Origin: Microcaldota archaeon
GTDB taxonomy: Archaea; Micrarchaeota; Micrarchaeia; Norongarragalinales; SBBD01
DNA length: 64,000 nucleotides
Assembly (NCBI GenBank): GCA_016212475.1
Contig: JACRGC010000003.1
Location: 1-64,000, forward strand
Reading direction: 5' to 3'
This document shows, piece after piece, positions 7,293-16,168 of the stretch (positions are counted from its first letter, which is position 1; every line of letters begins with the position of its first letter). The position numbers and the translations under genes are program-made. The notes below the pieces were generated by a model. It did not search any database. It saw only the letters and a list, made by a program, of their open reading frames with translations, and was not told the origin of the DNA.

Positions 7293-7907
7293 ATGAAGCA
7301 AATAGCAAAAGGCGCGGAAGCAGAACTTTTGGAATTCAAATTTGGGGGAAAAGCGGCAATTCTTAAGAGGCGCGCCCCCAAAAAATACAGATTGGAGCAG
7401 CTTGATAAAAAGCTTAGGGAAACGCGCACCAAAAAGGAAGCGAAAGTTTTGTTTTCAGCCAAAATGGCGGGAATTCGATGCCCATTGATATACAACATCG
7501 ATCTCAAAAAAAGCGAAATCGTGCTTGAAAAGCTTGAAGGGATCCAAATGCGGGAACTTTTTGCCTCAAAAAGCCCAAAAATCCCATCCGCACTAATTAG
7601 CGCCGGAAAAAACCTTGGAAAACTGCATTTTGAAAACATCTGCCATGGAGATTTGACAACCGCAAACATCCTTTGCCTGAAAAACGGCGAAATTGCAATA
7701 ATTGATTTTGGGATTTCTGATTTTTCTTCTTCGCTTGAGGACAAGGCAACCGACCTTTTGGTTTTCAAAAAATCAACAAATGACGATCAATTCGAATTAT
7801 TCCTGCAAGGATATGCCGAAGGAAACAAAACCGCAAAGCAGGTCATCCGGCAGCTAGCGGAAATCGAAAAGCGTGGAAGGTACGTCACAAGGGCGCAGGC
7901 TGGATAG
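7293..7907 (+). CDS. bud32: Bud32 / PRPK kinase of the KEOPS complex
   Basis: 204 aa, the typical stand-alone Bud32 size. Bud32 is the atypical small kinase/ATPase that works with Kae1, Cgi121 and Pcc1 to make tRNA t6A. Motifs: KGAEAELLEF glycine-poor loop, the ATP lysine in AAILKRR, HGDLTTANIL (H118, D120, N125) and IIDFGIS (D138), with the C-terminal basic RGRYVTRAQAG. In several archaea Bud32 is fused to Kae1; here it is separate and Kae1 lies outside the window. Confidence 0.9.
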   Translation: MKQIAKGAEAELLEFKFGGKAAILKRRAPKKYRLEQLDKKLRETRTKKEAKVLFSAKMAGIRCPLIYNIDLKKSEIVLEKLEGIQMRELFASKSPKIPSALISAGKNLGKLHFENICHGDLTTANILCLKNGEIAIIDFGISDFSSSLEDKATDLLVFKKSTNDDQFELFLQGYAEGNKTAKQVIRQLAEIEKRGRYVTRAQAG

Positions 7908-7926
7908 TTTTGCTTTGGCTATAATG

Positions 7927-7942
7927 AAAATAAGCTTATTTT
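7927..7942. terminator. Palindrome between convergent genes
   Basis: AAAATAAGCTTATTTT is a perfect 16-bp palindrome in the intergenic space between the convergent Bud32 gene and the minus-strand gene at 7991. Its position fits a bidirectional 3'-end signal, but the stem is AT-rich and weak. Confidence 0.3.
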
Positions 7943-7990
7943 ACGCCTTGGACGAAGTCAAGCAATACTTGGATAAATCGTTGTGTCATT

Positions 7991-8635
7991 TTAGTTTCTT
8001 TCCCTAATCCGATCTTGCTTTTGTTCAATAATTATTTTTCTACGGTTTTCCGCACTTTTCTCTAATTTTTCGGCTGTGCTCCGGATAAGTTTAAGTCGTT
8101 CACTAGAGGTAGCTAATTTTTGTAACCTTTCTGGCAGTCGCTTGTATTTTCCACCCGATCTTATAAATAATAATGAATTCGCCAATAATGGTAACGACTT
8201 GATGACCCTTGGTGCATATTCCCTTGCTATTTGCTCGTGCTCCAATCTTATTAATTCCGCGTTTGGCGGTCCTCCTGCTGACATGAAATGTGCTGACATA
8301 ATCTTCAGATATCCGAAATACATCCCAAGGATCGCTGGCAACGCTATGCCTGTAGTAATAAAGCCCGTTCTAATAAGTCCGCCTGTTTTTGTCCATTTTC
8401 TAGCATTCTTAGCGTTTTGGAGAATAGCAGTGCTTACTCTGTTGACCCTCCTAAGTTCCGTTTCCGATAAATCGTTATGGTCCTTTGAAAGAACGGATGA
8501 ATTTCCTTTGAGTAATTTTACAATGTTTTTCTCGGCTTTCAGTATGTTGTTATGGTGCTCCAAATAAGAAGATGGTGCAATTTTTCCTATTGTCCTGCCT
8601 ATGATGGTTCTTCTTTTTGCTGCACCCAAACCCAT
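7991..8635 (-). CDS. Hypothetical membrane protein, 214 aa
   Basis: Not recognised. A basic N-terminus precedes one clear hydrophobic segment (GFITTGIALPAILGMYFGYL, about residues 90-112). A second weaker segment (SLPLLANSLLFIRSG) lies near 145-160, and a long charged helical, probably coiled-coil, C-terminus follows. Located just downstream of the GINS gene on the same strand (30 bases apart), so possibly co-transcribed. Confidence 0.55.
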   Translation of the reverse strand: MGLGAAKRRTIIGRTIGKIAPSSYLEHHNNILKAEKNIVKLLKGNSSVLSKDHNDLSETELRRVNRVSTAILQNAKNARKWTKTGGLIRTGFITTGIALPAILGMYFGYLKIMSAHFMSAGGPPNAELIRLEHEQIAREYAPRVIKSLPLLANSLLFIRSGGKYKRLPERLQKLATSSERLKLIRSTAEKLEKSAENRRKIIIEQKQDRIRERN

Positions 8636-8664
8636 AAAACAAACACCTCTGGCAAATATCTTCC

Positions 8665-9324
8665 CTAATTCAGATAAACCGTATCCGCAGCTTCCTTTTC
8701 CTTTGGTTTTTCTTCAACTGTTTTGTTGTTTGATTCCATCACTTCGATCCCTTCCAAAACATCCGTTTTTTGCGCAATCCCCTTCCTTAATAGGAAATCG
8801 CCAATTTCCAAATCAATGCTGACAATCTCGCCCGGCTGGAATGGGCCGTATGTGTTTCCATTGGGAGCTACGAATTTTGACATTGCAACGAGGATTTTAA
8901 GATTCAGGAGTTTTTCTTGAAGGGTGATTTTTTCCTCCTCCTTTTTGAATTCGGGCTTCCTTTCCGTGAATTGCAAAACCGTATTCTCGAATTCCCTAGC
9001 GTTTTTCAGCATGTTCAAATAAAACGATTTTTCCTCCTTGCTAAGGCCTGCCGAATCGACCGTATTTGCGCCAAGGTCCCTAAGTGATTTCAGCACGATT
9101 TTTTGGGAGCGCTTTTTTGCAATCTCCTCGACAATTTTCTTGGCATTCTCATACGCCTTCAGGGTTTCAATATTGAACTCGGTTTGAAGCAGCCTTTTCT
9201 GCTCGGCAACCCATAAGTTGTACCTCTCGTAAAACTCCTCATCGAGCGCGGATAGCGCCCCAAAGTTCCTCTCCTGGAGCTGAATCTTCCGAAGGGATTC
9301 ATATGAAATTTCAAGTTCTGCCAT
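8665..9324 (-). CDS. GINS complex subunit Gins51 (archaeal)
   Basis: 219 aa from ATG 9322-9324 (MAELEISYESLRKI). Upstream in-frame residues look like non-coding leader. Archaeal Gins51 forms a tetramer, alone or with Gins23, that joins MCM and GAN/Cdc45 in the replicative helicase. The helical A domain (YESLRKIQLQERN...) is followed by a C-terminal beta B domain (FVAPNGNTYGPFQPGEIVSIDLEIGDFLLRKGIA), the order expected for Gins51. An acidic Lys/Glu-rich tail follows. No MCM or PCNA gene lies nearby. Confidence 0.8.
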   Translation of the reverse strand: MAELEISYESLRKIQLQERNFGALSALDEEFYERYNLWVAEQKRLLQTEFNIETLKAYENAKKIVEEIAKKRSQKIVLKSLRDLGANTVDSAGLSKEEKSFYLNMLKNAREFENTVLQFTERKPEFKKEEEKITLQEKLLNLKILVAMSKFVAPNGNTYGPFQPGEIVSIDLEIGDFLLRKGIAQKTDVLEGIEVMESNNKTVEEKPKEKEAADTVYLN

Positions 9325-9378
9325 GTTGTTCAATCCTAATAATGTGAAAATTAAGCTTCTTTCCTGTGTTCCCAAATT

Positions 9379-10323
9379 TCAATCCTTCTTTTCAGCCTTA
9401 TCCAGCTGCTCTTTTTGCTGCTCATTGTAGGCGTTCTTTAGCCCCTCAATGATTTCGGTGTATTTTTTGCCCTGCTCATCCTTGTTTTTTGTCAGGCCTT
9501 CCGCAATTGTTGTTGCAAGCCTAGTTAGTTCAAGCGGGAAAATAATCTTGTTGCTCTTCCCATCCGATATTTTCTTTAGCGCGTCAAGGTATAAGTATGA
9601 CATGGTTTTATCGCTCATCTTGCTAGCCGCCTTATCAAGGATTTCAAGCGATATTTGCCTAGCAGAAGCTTCAATTTCAACCTTTTCCTTGTATTCCTTT
9701 GCCTCCCGAGCTTTAGTCCTTGCCTCGACCAATGAAGGCGGAAGATCAATTGATTCAAGCTCCACCCGCAAAACAACAAACCCCCAATCCTCCTCGACTT
9801 CCTTAAGCTTTGCAAAAAGCGTTTCATTGATTTGCTCGGTTTCCTCAATGACTTCATCCAAATCCAATTTTCCAACAATCAAGCGGATCTCGCCTTGAAG
9901 CAATTTAAGGATCGCTCCGTGCAAATCCCTAACCTCCAAAAGCGCCTTTTTTGGGTTTGTAATCCTGATGAATGAAACCACATCGAGCTTTATTCGCACA
10001 TCATCCTTTGTTTGCGCCTCCTGCGGCTTGGTGTCAATTGTTTGCGTCCTCATGTCCACGACATCGAATTTTTCAAATGCCGGGAAAATAAGCGAAAGGC
10101 CAGGCCCAACGGTCCTATTGTAAGAGCCAAACCGCAAAACAACCGCTTTTTCATACTGCTTGAATGTGTAGATTTTTGGGAGTATGACAAGCACAATTAC
10201 AATGATCGCTGCCAATCCTGCAATTTGATCTATTGGAATTATCTTGGCGGCAAAAACCGCGTAAATTGCAACGGCAACCACTGTTAGGATCGCAACGAAA
10301 ACAACAACGTCCCGCGAAACCAT
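9379..10323 (-). CDS. SPFH-domain (stomatin/prohibitin-like) membrane protein
   Basis: 314 aa from ATG 10323, preceded by GGCGAT at suitable distance; a TTG six codons earlier is the alternative. Two N-terminal hydrophobic segments (about residues 4-25 and 30-45) anchor the protein. The SPFH core follows (QYEKAVVLRFGSYNRTVGPGLSLIFPAFEKFDVVDMR, the DVRIKLDVVSFIRI segment) and then a coiled-coil region rich in E/A/K. Such proteins form large membrane-bound oligomers and often regulate membrane proteases. The usual NfeD partner is absent here; its neighbours are an FKBP and GINS. Confidence 0.83.
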   Translation of the reverse strand: MVSRDVVVFVAILTVVAVAIYAVFAAKIIPIDQIAGLAAIIVIVLVILPKIYTFKQYEKAVVLRFGSYNRTVGPGLSLIFPAFEKFDVVDMRTQTIDTKPQEAQTKDDVRIKLDVVSFIRITNPKKALLEVRDLHGAILKLLQGEIRLIVGKLDLDEVIEETEQINETLFAKLKEVEEDWGFVVLRVELESIDLPPSLVEARTKAREAKEYKEKVEIEASARQISLEILDKAASKMSDKTMSYLYLDALKKISDGKSNKIIFPLELTRLATTIAEGLTKNKDEQGKKYTEIIEGLKNAYNEQQKEQLDKAEKKD

Positions 10324-10342
10324 GTTAAATCGCCCATTCAAC

Positions 10343-11029
10343 TTATTTGGTAAATTCTTCTGTCCATTGAAGCTTTTTTAGGTTTGGTATGATCTGCATG
10401 GCAGCCTGTATTGCCCCATACTTGCCTTGAAGGTATGATTCTTGCTTCATAAGCTCTGGAGTTACAATTACCGTTGCAACATCTCCGGAAATCTTTCCGG
10501 TCCCCTTAAGGCCAAGCTGCTCTTCTAGAAGCGAATCGAGCTTTTCTTGGTCCGAAGTGATTTTCCTTAAGATTTTGAATTTGTAAACAACATCCCTTCC
10601 TGCAAGCTCGTGGTTCATGTCAACCCTAACCCTTCCTCCTGAAACCGACTGCACTTTTCCGGTTTGCCCATCCAAATCAACAATCATGCCAACTTGGGGC
10701 GCCATGTTTGCCTCCTCGAATTTTTTCATCGGGATCAAAACCACAAGGTTTTCCTGCCTATCCCCAAATGCATCCGCTTTTGCAATTTTTACGGTTTTTT
10801 CCTCGTTTTCATTAGCCGTCATCAAAGCCTCCCTAAATCCCTTTATCAGCCGGCTGTCGGATAAAACAATCATTGAATGCCCGTATTTTGCATTCGGATT
10901 GAAAATTCCAGCCTTCTTTGCCTCTTCTTCGCTAGTCGTCTCAACAAGCCTTCCGGAATCATCCGAAACCGAAAACTGGACTTTCAATAAAACGTTTTCC
11001 TCCCCTGATTTTTCTGCAATCCCTGACAT
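10343..11029 (-). CDS. FKBP-type peptidyl-prolyl isomerase (SlyD-like)
   Basis: 228 aa, a long archaeal FKBP. The FKBP halves flank an insert-in-flap (IF) chaperone domain as in SlyD: VLLKVQFSVSDDSGRLVETT, the SRLIKGFREALMTANENEEKTVKI helix/strand block, AFGDRQENLV, then the DMNHELAGRDVVYKFKILR end of the PPIase fold. About 75 C-terminal residues form the extra domain typical of long archaeal FKBPs. It folds cytosolic proteins by proline isomerisation. The stop lies close to the SPFH start, indicating one operon (FKBP-SPFH-GINS). Confidence 0.87.
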   Translation of the reverse strand: MSGIAEKSGEENVLLKVQFSVSDDSGRLVETTSEEEAKKAGIFNPNAKYGHSMIVLSDSRLIKGFREALMTANENEEKTVKIAKADAFGDRQENLVVLIPMKKFEEANMAPQVGMIVDLDGQTGKVQSVSGGRVRVDMNHELAGRDVVYKFKILRKITSDQEKLDSLLEEQLGLKGTGKISGDVATVIVTPELMKQESYLQGKYGAIQAAMQIIPNLKKLQWTEEFTK

Positions 11030-11192
11030 ATGTTAAACACCTATTGAAGCATTAATTTGCAAATCCGGCAGTTTTTTTGCCTTTTCCTTAAAGTTTATCA
11101 CAAAGAAAAAGTTATAAACTAATGGCGCAATATTAATCTCTCCTTATTTTCAAAACAGAACTTTAAAACCGTTAGCATTGAGGGGAACATTA

Positions 11193-12464
11193 ATGGCACA
11201 GTCAAATTTGGTTAGATATGGGACAATTGCACTGATTATCATTTTCGCAATAGAAATCGTAGCCTTCCTATTCATGCAAAACCCGTATGCGAACATTGCG
11301 CCAACCCCAACACCAACCCCAAAAGTTGCGCTTGAAAATTTTGATGGGGTAAATGCAACCGATGGGTATGTAATTGCAACAACTAATGAGCTCTTGATTG
11401 TTTGCAACACCACCCAAGACCCCTCCGGCCTCCTAAAAAACGCAACCGGAGTCCAATCGGTTTCAAGCGATCTTGCAAACCAGCGGATTTTGATCGAGAT
11501 GGATAAGAATTCCTCTGAGGATGAAACCATCCTTGGAGTCAAGGGCATATTGACGCAATTCTGCTCTCCTGCAATTTTCAAACGAGCTTTTGTCAAACTC
11601 CCAGATTACCTCAATTTCACTTCGCAAGATGGCAAATACAAGCTTTTATTTTCCCAGGATTACCAATGCCTTGAGCAAAACTCCTACATCCCATGCTATG
11701 CATTTGTCCAATCCCAAACAAAAGCCAACACTACGATAAATCTTATGGTATTTGTTCGGCTTGAGGGCGAATCTGTCACATTGATTACCGCAGAAGAACC
11801 AAGGAAGGCATCCGGATTGGAATTTAGGGTTCTTGAAAATTCCGCAAAAGTGCTTGAAATCCTTGGGGATTCGCTTGCATCAGTTGACATTCCCTTTGAA
11901 AAGCGGACGGATTACACTGACGAATCCATTAACTCTGCTTTGAACGGCTCTGCCAATCTTTCGGATCTCCAATACGACTTGCGCGATGAGTTCATAATCA
12001 ATTCAACTGAAAACGAGACACTAAATTCGATTTCATTGCTCTCCTACGTCCTAACCGCATCCATTTCAAACTCGCAAATTGTTGCAAAAGTTTCCTCAAA
12101 TTTCACAAACGTTTCCGGAGTTTATTCAGATCTTTTAGCGCTATCCATTCCAAAAACAAAAATACAATTCCCGGTTTCAAAGCTGGGGATCGTCTATTCA
12201 ACTTCTGAAAAAGCGGACGCTGCAATTTTGAGGCTTTTCCCATCCGTGCAATTCAAACGGAAGGTTAGGGCGCAAATAATTGATTTGGCAAAAGCCCAAC
12301 TTGAGCTTGGCTCTTCTTTACCAAGCGCTGATGTTGAATACTTTACAACAAAGCCTTCAGTTGGGCAGGAATACCCAATAATGCTCTCCGCAGTGCTCCA
12401 AAACGGCGAAGTTTCCTACATTGGGGCGCAGGAAAACACAAACGCGCAGTTGAACTCGACTTGA
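11193..12464 (+). CDS. Membrane-anchored extracellular protein of unknown function, 423 aa
   Basis: ATG 11193 follows GAGGGG; a TTG at 11178 is less likely. One N-terminal transmembrane helix (about residues 8-29) is followed by a low-complexity PTPTPTPK linker and a long, Asn/Ser/Thr-rich extracellular region with many N-x-S/T sites. TATA-like GTTATAAAC at 11111-11119 lies upstream. I do not recognise the family. The high density of sequons suggests surface exposure and glycosylation (inference). Confidence 0.6.
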   Translation: MAQSNLVRYGTIALIIIFAIEIVAFLFMQNPYANIAPTPTPTPKVALENFDGVNATDGYVIATTNELLIVCNTTQDPSGLLKNATGVQSVSSDLANQRILIEMDKNSSEDETILGVKGILTQFCSPAIFKRAFVKLPDYLNFTSQDGKYKLLFSQDYQCLEQNSYIPCYAFVQSQTKANTTINLMVFVRLEGESVTLITAEEPRKASGLEFRVLENSAKVLEILGDSLASVDIPFEKRTDYTDESINSALNGSANLSDLQYDLRDEFIINSTENETLNSISLLSYVLTASISNSQIVAKVSSNFTNVSGVYSDLLALSIPKTKIQFPVSKLGIVYSTSEKADAAILRLFPSVQFKRKVRAQIIDLAKAQLELGSSLPSADVEYFTTKPSVGQEYPIMLSAVLQNGEVSYIGAQENTNAQLNST

Positions 12465-12535
12465 GCCTAAGTCCAGTTTTAGACTAGCCCAAAGTTTGGA
12501 TGCTGTTGCCTATCGATTCCACCCCCCTCCATCAA

Positions 12536-14464
12536 TCAGTTCTTCTTTTTCCTGCCAGTTTCCTTTTTCTTTGCATCCCCATACTTATTCCTGAAGTATT
12601 CAAAGCTCTTATCGCTGATTTTCCCTTGCAAAAGCAGCTCTTCAGCCCGCTCGATTTGCATTTGTGTTTCCGTGTAGGCCATTTTCAGATCTTTTGGTCT
12701 TCTTGAGACATATGCGTAAAGCACAATGAGCACCAAAATAGCAACAATGCTGTACAAAATCAAGTTCCTCTTTGAATCCTCTTCAACCGACACTTTAACC
12801 TGCACCTGCTTTGATGGCAAAATTGCCGATTGGGGTGGTAGTATTTCTTCCTTCCCGGGGTTGCCCGAAATTGCAAGCACTTCGGCCCTTCGTTTTTCAA
12901 AAGCGCTTGAAAGTGAAAGCAGTTTCATCCCATTTGCCAAATTTTCGCCATCAAAGCTCCGATTGCTCTCCTGGAAATTGTAAAGCGCGTGCGCATAATA
13001 CATCTCAGCCCACATCGAAGCAAATTCCTTATCCTTGAAAATATCGCACGTTACTTCAAAGCTATCCTTGTTGCAGATGTTTTGGACGACTTCCGCATAC
13101 GTTTTATCCACTATATTATCAAGCGCCTCCGAGTATGCAATTGCAAAAGAGGCATCAAAAACTGCCGTTAGATATTCCGCCTCCGAAAACTCATCAATTG
13201 CGGTCTTTAGCCTCTCGTCGGCTTCAAAATCAAGCCTTCCGTTTACGCGAAGCTCTTTTGCCTTTGAAATCAAATCAGCTGCCTTTTCCCTGAAATAATA
13301 ATTTCTCACGGGTTTTGCAGATGGATTTTTTGAAGGGATATTCATCCTTCCTGCAGCCCTCATCCAGCTGGTTGCAAGCGCGATATCGCCAGCTGCGCTC
13401 ATGTAATTGCCGGCTGCGATTTTATCCTGCGCCAAAGCAATTTTGCCCTTCGCCCAATAAAACCTCAGCTTTGCTCCGACAATCATTTCAAAATTCTCCT
13501 CGGTTTGGTTTTCAAAAACCATATCCTTGGCAATTGCTTTTAGCTCCTTTAATCTCCCAAGCAATTCCGGCTTGGTTTGGTTGACGAATGTGAATTCATC
13601 AATTGAAATGGTTGTAATGAATGCGATGTTTGCCGCCGAGTAATAGTAGTTCTTATCAAATAGCTGCTGCGCTTCCTTGACATTTTCCTTTGCCTGGGCG
13701 CTTAATTCCTCAGGCAAATTCCCATTGCCTGCCTTCCTCTTAGTTTCGCTCAGCTCTGAAATTGCAATTTTCCCAAACTCCGAGGTTTTTTCCGAAGCTT
13801 TGAATGGGATCAAAACCAATGGTGGGATGATTTTTTCCTCAACCGTAACTTTTTCGCCTTCCTTTGTTTCGAATGCAATTTTTAGGACATCATCAATATT
13901 ATCAACTTCAACAACTTGCAATTTCCACTTATCCATTGCCAATTTGGCTACATCAATCCCTCCCTGTATCCTTTGCTTCCTTGGGATCATGAATACCGCG
14001 TACCTTCTAAGTTCCGAGTTGCCAACAGCTGTAGCTTTTTCCAAAATCCCCCCGATTTTTCCTATATGGCCCTGCGAATCAATGCTTCCCGTAATTGTAA
14101 TATCCCTTCGCATCCTCTTTCCAGATAATTCCGCGTAGCTAAGAAGCGCCAAGGCAGCTCCGGCTGATGGGCCGTCCACCTCTTCAACGGTTGATTCGAT
14201 TTTGAATAGCACATCGAATTTTTTCGCATCTACGCCTGCTTTTTTAGCCGCCAGTGCAAGCGCGGTTTTTTCAGAATGCTGTGTGTCAACTCCCGTAAGG
14301 GGTGTAATTGATATGAAAATATCCCCATTTCCCGGGGTCGCTTCAACCGAAAGGGTTGACAAAAGGCCATTTCCCTCAACATCAACTGCCGGAACTTCCA
14401 TGGATGTTTGGGCAAAAACAATTGAAATAAGTGCCAATAATGCGATTAACGGTGCATATTTCAT
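12536..14464 (-). CDS. Secreted, membrane-anchored Lon-like (S16) protease
   Basis: 642 aa from ATG 14464, which follows GAGGG. It starts with a signal peptide (MKYAPLIALLALISIVFA). The next 200 residues are an S16 Lon proteolytic domain without an AAA module. The catalytic Ser is in DGPSAGAA (S100 here) and Lys in GGILEKATAV (K143); the 43-residue spacing is the one seen in Lon. A long helical region follows, then a transmembrane helix near residues 578-598 (LILYSIVAILVLIVLYAYVS) and a short cytosolic tail. This is the COG1750-like archaeal family; its substrates are unknown. Its active site should face outside. Confidence 0.8.
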   Translation of the reverse strand: MKYAPLIALLALISIVFAQTSMEVPAVDVEGNGLLSTLSVEATPGNGDIFISITPLTGVDTQHSEKTALALAAKKAGVDAKKFDVLFKIESTVEEVDGPSAGAALALLSYAELSGKRMRRDITITGSIDSQGHIGKIGGILEKATAVGNSELRRYAVFMIPRKQRIQGGIDVAKLAMDKWKLQVVEVDNIDDVLKIAFETKEGEKVTVEEKIIPPLVLIPFKASEKTSEFGKIAISELSETKRKAGNGNLPEELSAQAKENVKEAQQLFDKNYYYSAANIAFITTISIDEFTFVNQTKPELLGRLKELKAIAKDMVFENQTEENFEMIVGAKLRFYWAKGKIALAQDKIAAGNYMSAAGDIALATSWMRAAGRMNIPSKNPSAKPVRNYYFREKAADLISKAKELRVNGRLDFEADERLKTAIDEFSEAEYLTAVFDASFAIAYSEALDNIVDKTYAEVVQNICNKDSFEVTCDIFKDKEFASMWAEMYYAHALYNFQESNRSFDGENLANGMKLLSLSSAFEKRRAEVLAISGNPGKEEILPPQSAILPSKQVQVKVSVEEDSKRNLILYSIVAILVLIVLYAYVSRRPKDLKMAYTETQMQIERAEELLLQGKISDKSFEYFRNKYGDAKKKETGRKKKN

Positions 14465-14587
14465 TTTTTTCCCTCTTCTAAAATTAGATTGCATGAATTA
14501 TAATTATTTGCGTTTTGTTAAATGGCAAAAATGCCCCACTTCCAATCTTGCGAATTTTTCCCTGGTTGATTTCCCTAACGCGCCAAC

Positions 14588-14863
14588 TTATTTCCCAAGG
14601 GTTGATTTCATCGCCTTGAAATCCGAATCGCGCATTGCAAACCTGAGCAATTCGTTGCCTCCGAACATATCGAAGTATTTCATTTCAACTTCGACCTTAT
14701 TGAGGGCCAAATCCGAAATTTTTGTAAGTTCCATGACGTGCGTTTTCTTGATTTTGAGGTTCTTCCATCCCTGCATGATGAGTGTGTCATCAGCTAGCTC
14801 GAAATTGCCATTTCCGGAGTTTGTGAAAAAGGAATAACCAGTTTTGTTTTTTTGCGGAATCAT
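14588..14863 (-). CDS. Small hypothetical protein, PH-like fold possible, 91 aa
   Basis: ATG 14861-14863 is preceded by AGGTGATG, an excellent ribosome-binding site, so the longer upstream frame is rejected. The alternating hydrophobic pattern and the phrases LADDTLIMQGWKNLKIKKTHVMELTKI...EVEMKYFDMFGGNELLRFAM resemble small bacterial/archaeal PH-like domains. That assignment is only pattern-based. It is divergent from the pilin genes. Confidence 0.5.
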   Translation of the reverse strand: MIPQKNKTGYSFFTNSGNGNFELADDTLIMQGWKNLKIKKTHVMELTKISDLALNKVEVEMKYFDMFGGNELLRFAMRDSDFKAMKSTLGK

Positions 14864-15051
14864 GAACATCACCTGTGGATTGGGTTGAATATTACTACTG
14901 CTAAAGGGTTTAAAAAACCTGAAGTAGGGGTTTGCCGTCTTTGACCTCTTTTCCACCAATTATTCAAAAAAAAAGTTGCCTATCCTAACTGATTGCCTTC
15001 CATGAATTTGCCTTGCATTTGTTTTTTAAACCACAGCAGCATAACAGTTCC

Positions 15052-15228
15052 ATGGACCAAAAAGGGCAGGGAAGCTTCGAGTACATTTTGATGGTTGGGG
15101 GGGTATTGCTATTGGTTGCGGTAACAATTGTAATGCTTCGTGGCGGTGTAATCAACTCGGGAAAGGATTCCGTCAACAGCAGCTATGTCAATTATGCCAA
15201 TGCAACAAACACATCCGGCTACGTTTGA
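15052..15228 (+). CDS. Class III signal-peptide pilin-like protein, 58 aa
   Basis: The N-terminus MDQKGQGSFEYILMVGG holds the class III signal motif K-G-Q-x-S/A-x-E-Y. The prepilin peptidase should cut after the glycine before Gln, leaving a hydrophobic assembly helix at the mature N-terminus. The mature product would be only about 53 aa, with an Asn/Ser-rich tail. It opens a run of pilin-like genes and is divergent from the 91-aa gene at 14588. Confidence 0.72.
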   Translation: MDQKGQGSFEYILMVGGVLLLVAVTIVMLRGGVINSGKDSVNSSYVNYANATNTSGYV

Positions 15229-15240
15229 ATCAAGAAAAGC

Positions 15241-15249
15241 TTTAAATAC
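15241..15249 (+). promoter_or_regulatory. TATA box of the pilin gene at 15308
   Basis: TTTAAATAC at 15241-15249 lies 59-67 nt before the ATG, within the 79-nt gap after the preceding pilin gene, so this pilin can be transcribed on its own. Confidence 0.45.
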
Positions 15250-15307
15250 TGCCAGTGATTATTAATTTTGTTTTTAAAACGCTTTTTTGAAATGCAGGTG
15301 ATAATAG

Positions 15308-15688
15308 ATGGTGAAAAGAGGACAAGGAGCATTTGAGTATATTTTACTATTAGCAGGAGTACTGTTAATCGTGGTGCTTGCTATTATAATTCTAAGAGGT
15401 ACAATTGGAAAATCCGGTACCCAAGCCGATCTTAACAATTGCAAAGTCCAAATTGCGGGAGTAAGCGTTTGCACCAATACAACCGGTGGATGGACTGGTG
15501 GAGCTCAAGGAGTTAATGATGGATGTGGTGCTGATGGATGTTTATATACTAACTATGGAGTCAGTTTAGCATGTGAAGATGCACTTAGCGGAACTCCTTG
15601 GGATGACAATGGAGCAATAAATGCCGCTGGTACCCTAGGCACGGATGATGATGTAGATAGGTTCATCTGCGGACCAAGGCCTGCATAA
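15308..15688 (+). CDS. Class III signal-peptide pilin, 126 aa
   Basis: The start MVKRGQGAFEYILLLAGVLLIVVLAIIIL is a textbook class III signal peptide with predicted cleavage after RG. The mature domain has four to six cysteines (CKVQ, CTN, CGADGC, CED, CGP) and many Gly/Asn residues, suggesting a disulfide-stabilised surface domain. Codons are biased to A/T-ending forms relative to neighbours, as often seen for abundant proteins. It has its own TATA box and a T-rich terminator, consistent with a major pilin. Confidence 0.82.
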   Translation: MVKRGQGAFEYILLLAGVLLIVVLAIIILRGTIGKSGTQADLNNCKVQIAGVSVCTNTTGGWTGGAQGVNDGCGADGCLYTNYGVSLACEDALSGTPWDDNGAINAAGTLGTDDDVDRFICGPRPA

Positions 15689-15690
15689 GG

Positions 15691-15735
15691 TCTTTTTCTT
15701 TTCATTTTTTCTTTTTTCTAATTCTTTTTTTTTAA
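15691..15735 (+). terminator. Poly-T terminator after the pilin gene
   Basis: Several runs of 5-8 T (TCTTTTTC, CATTTTTTC, CTTTTTTC, CTTTTTTTTT) follow the stop codon directly. Archaeal RNA polymerase terminates at such oligo-T tracts without a hairpin. Confidence 0.6.
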
Positions 15736-15758
15736 ATTTTTAGCGGAGCCTTAATGTC

Positions 15759-15768
15759 TTTTAAATAT
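15759..15768 (+). promoter_or_regulatory. TATA box of the pilin gene at 15796
   Basis: TTTTAAATAT lies 28-37 nt upstream of the ATG, giving a very short leader, between a terminator and the next pilin gene. Confidence 0.5.
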
Positions 15769-15795
15769 AGCTAACTTAATTGTCAAGTTGATTTT

Positions 15796-16128
15796 ATGAA
15801 AAAAGGTCAGGGCGCTTTTGAATATATTCTACTCTTGGCAGGAATTATCGCTATCTCTACTGTAGCTTTTTTTATTTTGAGGGGAACTACGAGCAAACAG
15901 GGGATGTCGGTAGAATTTTCTCAATGTAAATCGCAACTTATTAATGTTAATCCTTGTTATTATTCAAATGGCACATGGAAACCCGACGGTGTAACAATTT
16001 ACAAAACTGCTGCTTTTGGAATTGATCCTAAATGCACATCGGATGCAGGTGGCGGACTTGCTGGTTCAACTTGGGATGTTGTAGGATCAGAAGACGAATT
16101 CAAGTGTGGAGATATTGCTCCCCAATAA
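15796..16128 (+). CDS. Class III signal-peptide pilin, 110 aa
   Basis: It starts MKKGQGAFEYILLLAGIIA and is closely similar in its first 30 residues to the protein at 15308, so the two are paralogues by tandem duplication. The mature parts differ but share the cysteine-containing layout (CKSQL, NPCYY, PKCTS, KCGD) and the GGGLAGSTWD phrase, which corresponds to ALSGTPWDD in the neighbour. AT-biased codons and its own promoter again suggest strong expression. Confidence 0.8.
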   Translation: MKKGQGAFEYILLLAGIIAISTVAFFILRGTTSKQGMSVEFSQCKSQLINVNPCYYSNGTWKPDGVTIYKTAAFGIDPKCTSDAGGGLAGSTWDVVGSEDEFKCGDIAPQ

Positions 16129-16168
16129 CCCGTTTACATGTATTAATCCTCAAATCTATTTAGTAAAA

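Noticed and set aside
7924-8007. A 27-aa frame starting ATGAAAATAAGC after Bud32
   Set aside because: It starts in the palindrome and overlaps the 3' end of the convergent gene. No ribosome-binding site or similarity.
11320-11345. CCAACCCCAACACCAACCCC run as a tandem repeat element
   Set aside because: It encodes the PTPTPTP linker of the anchored surface protein and is simple low-complexity coding sequence.
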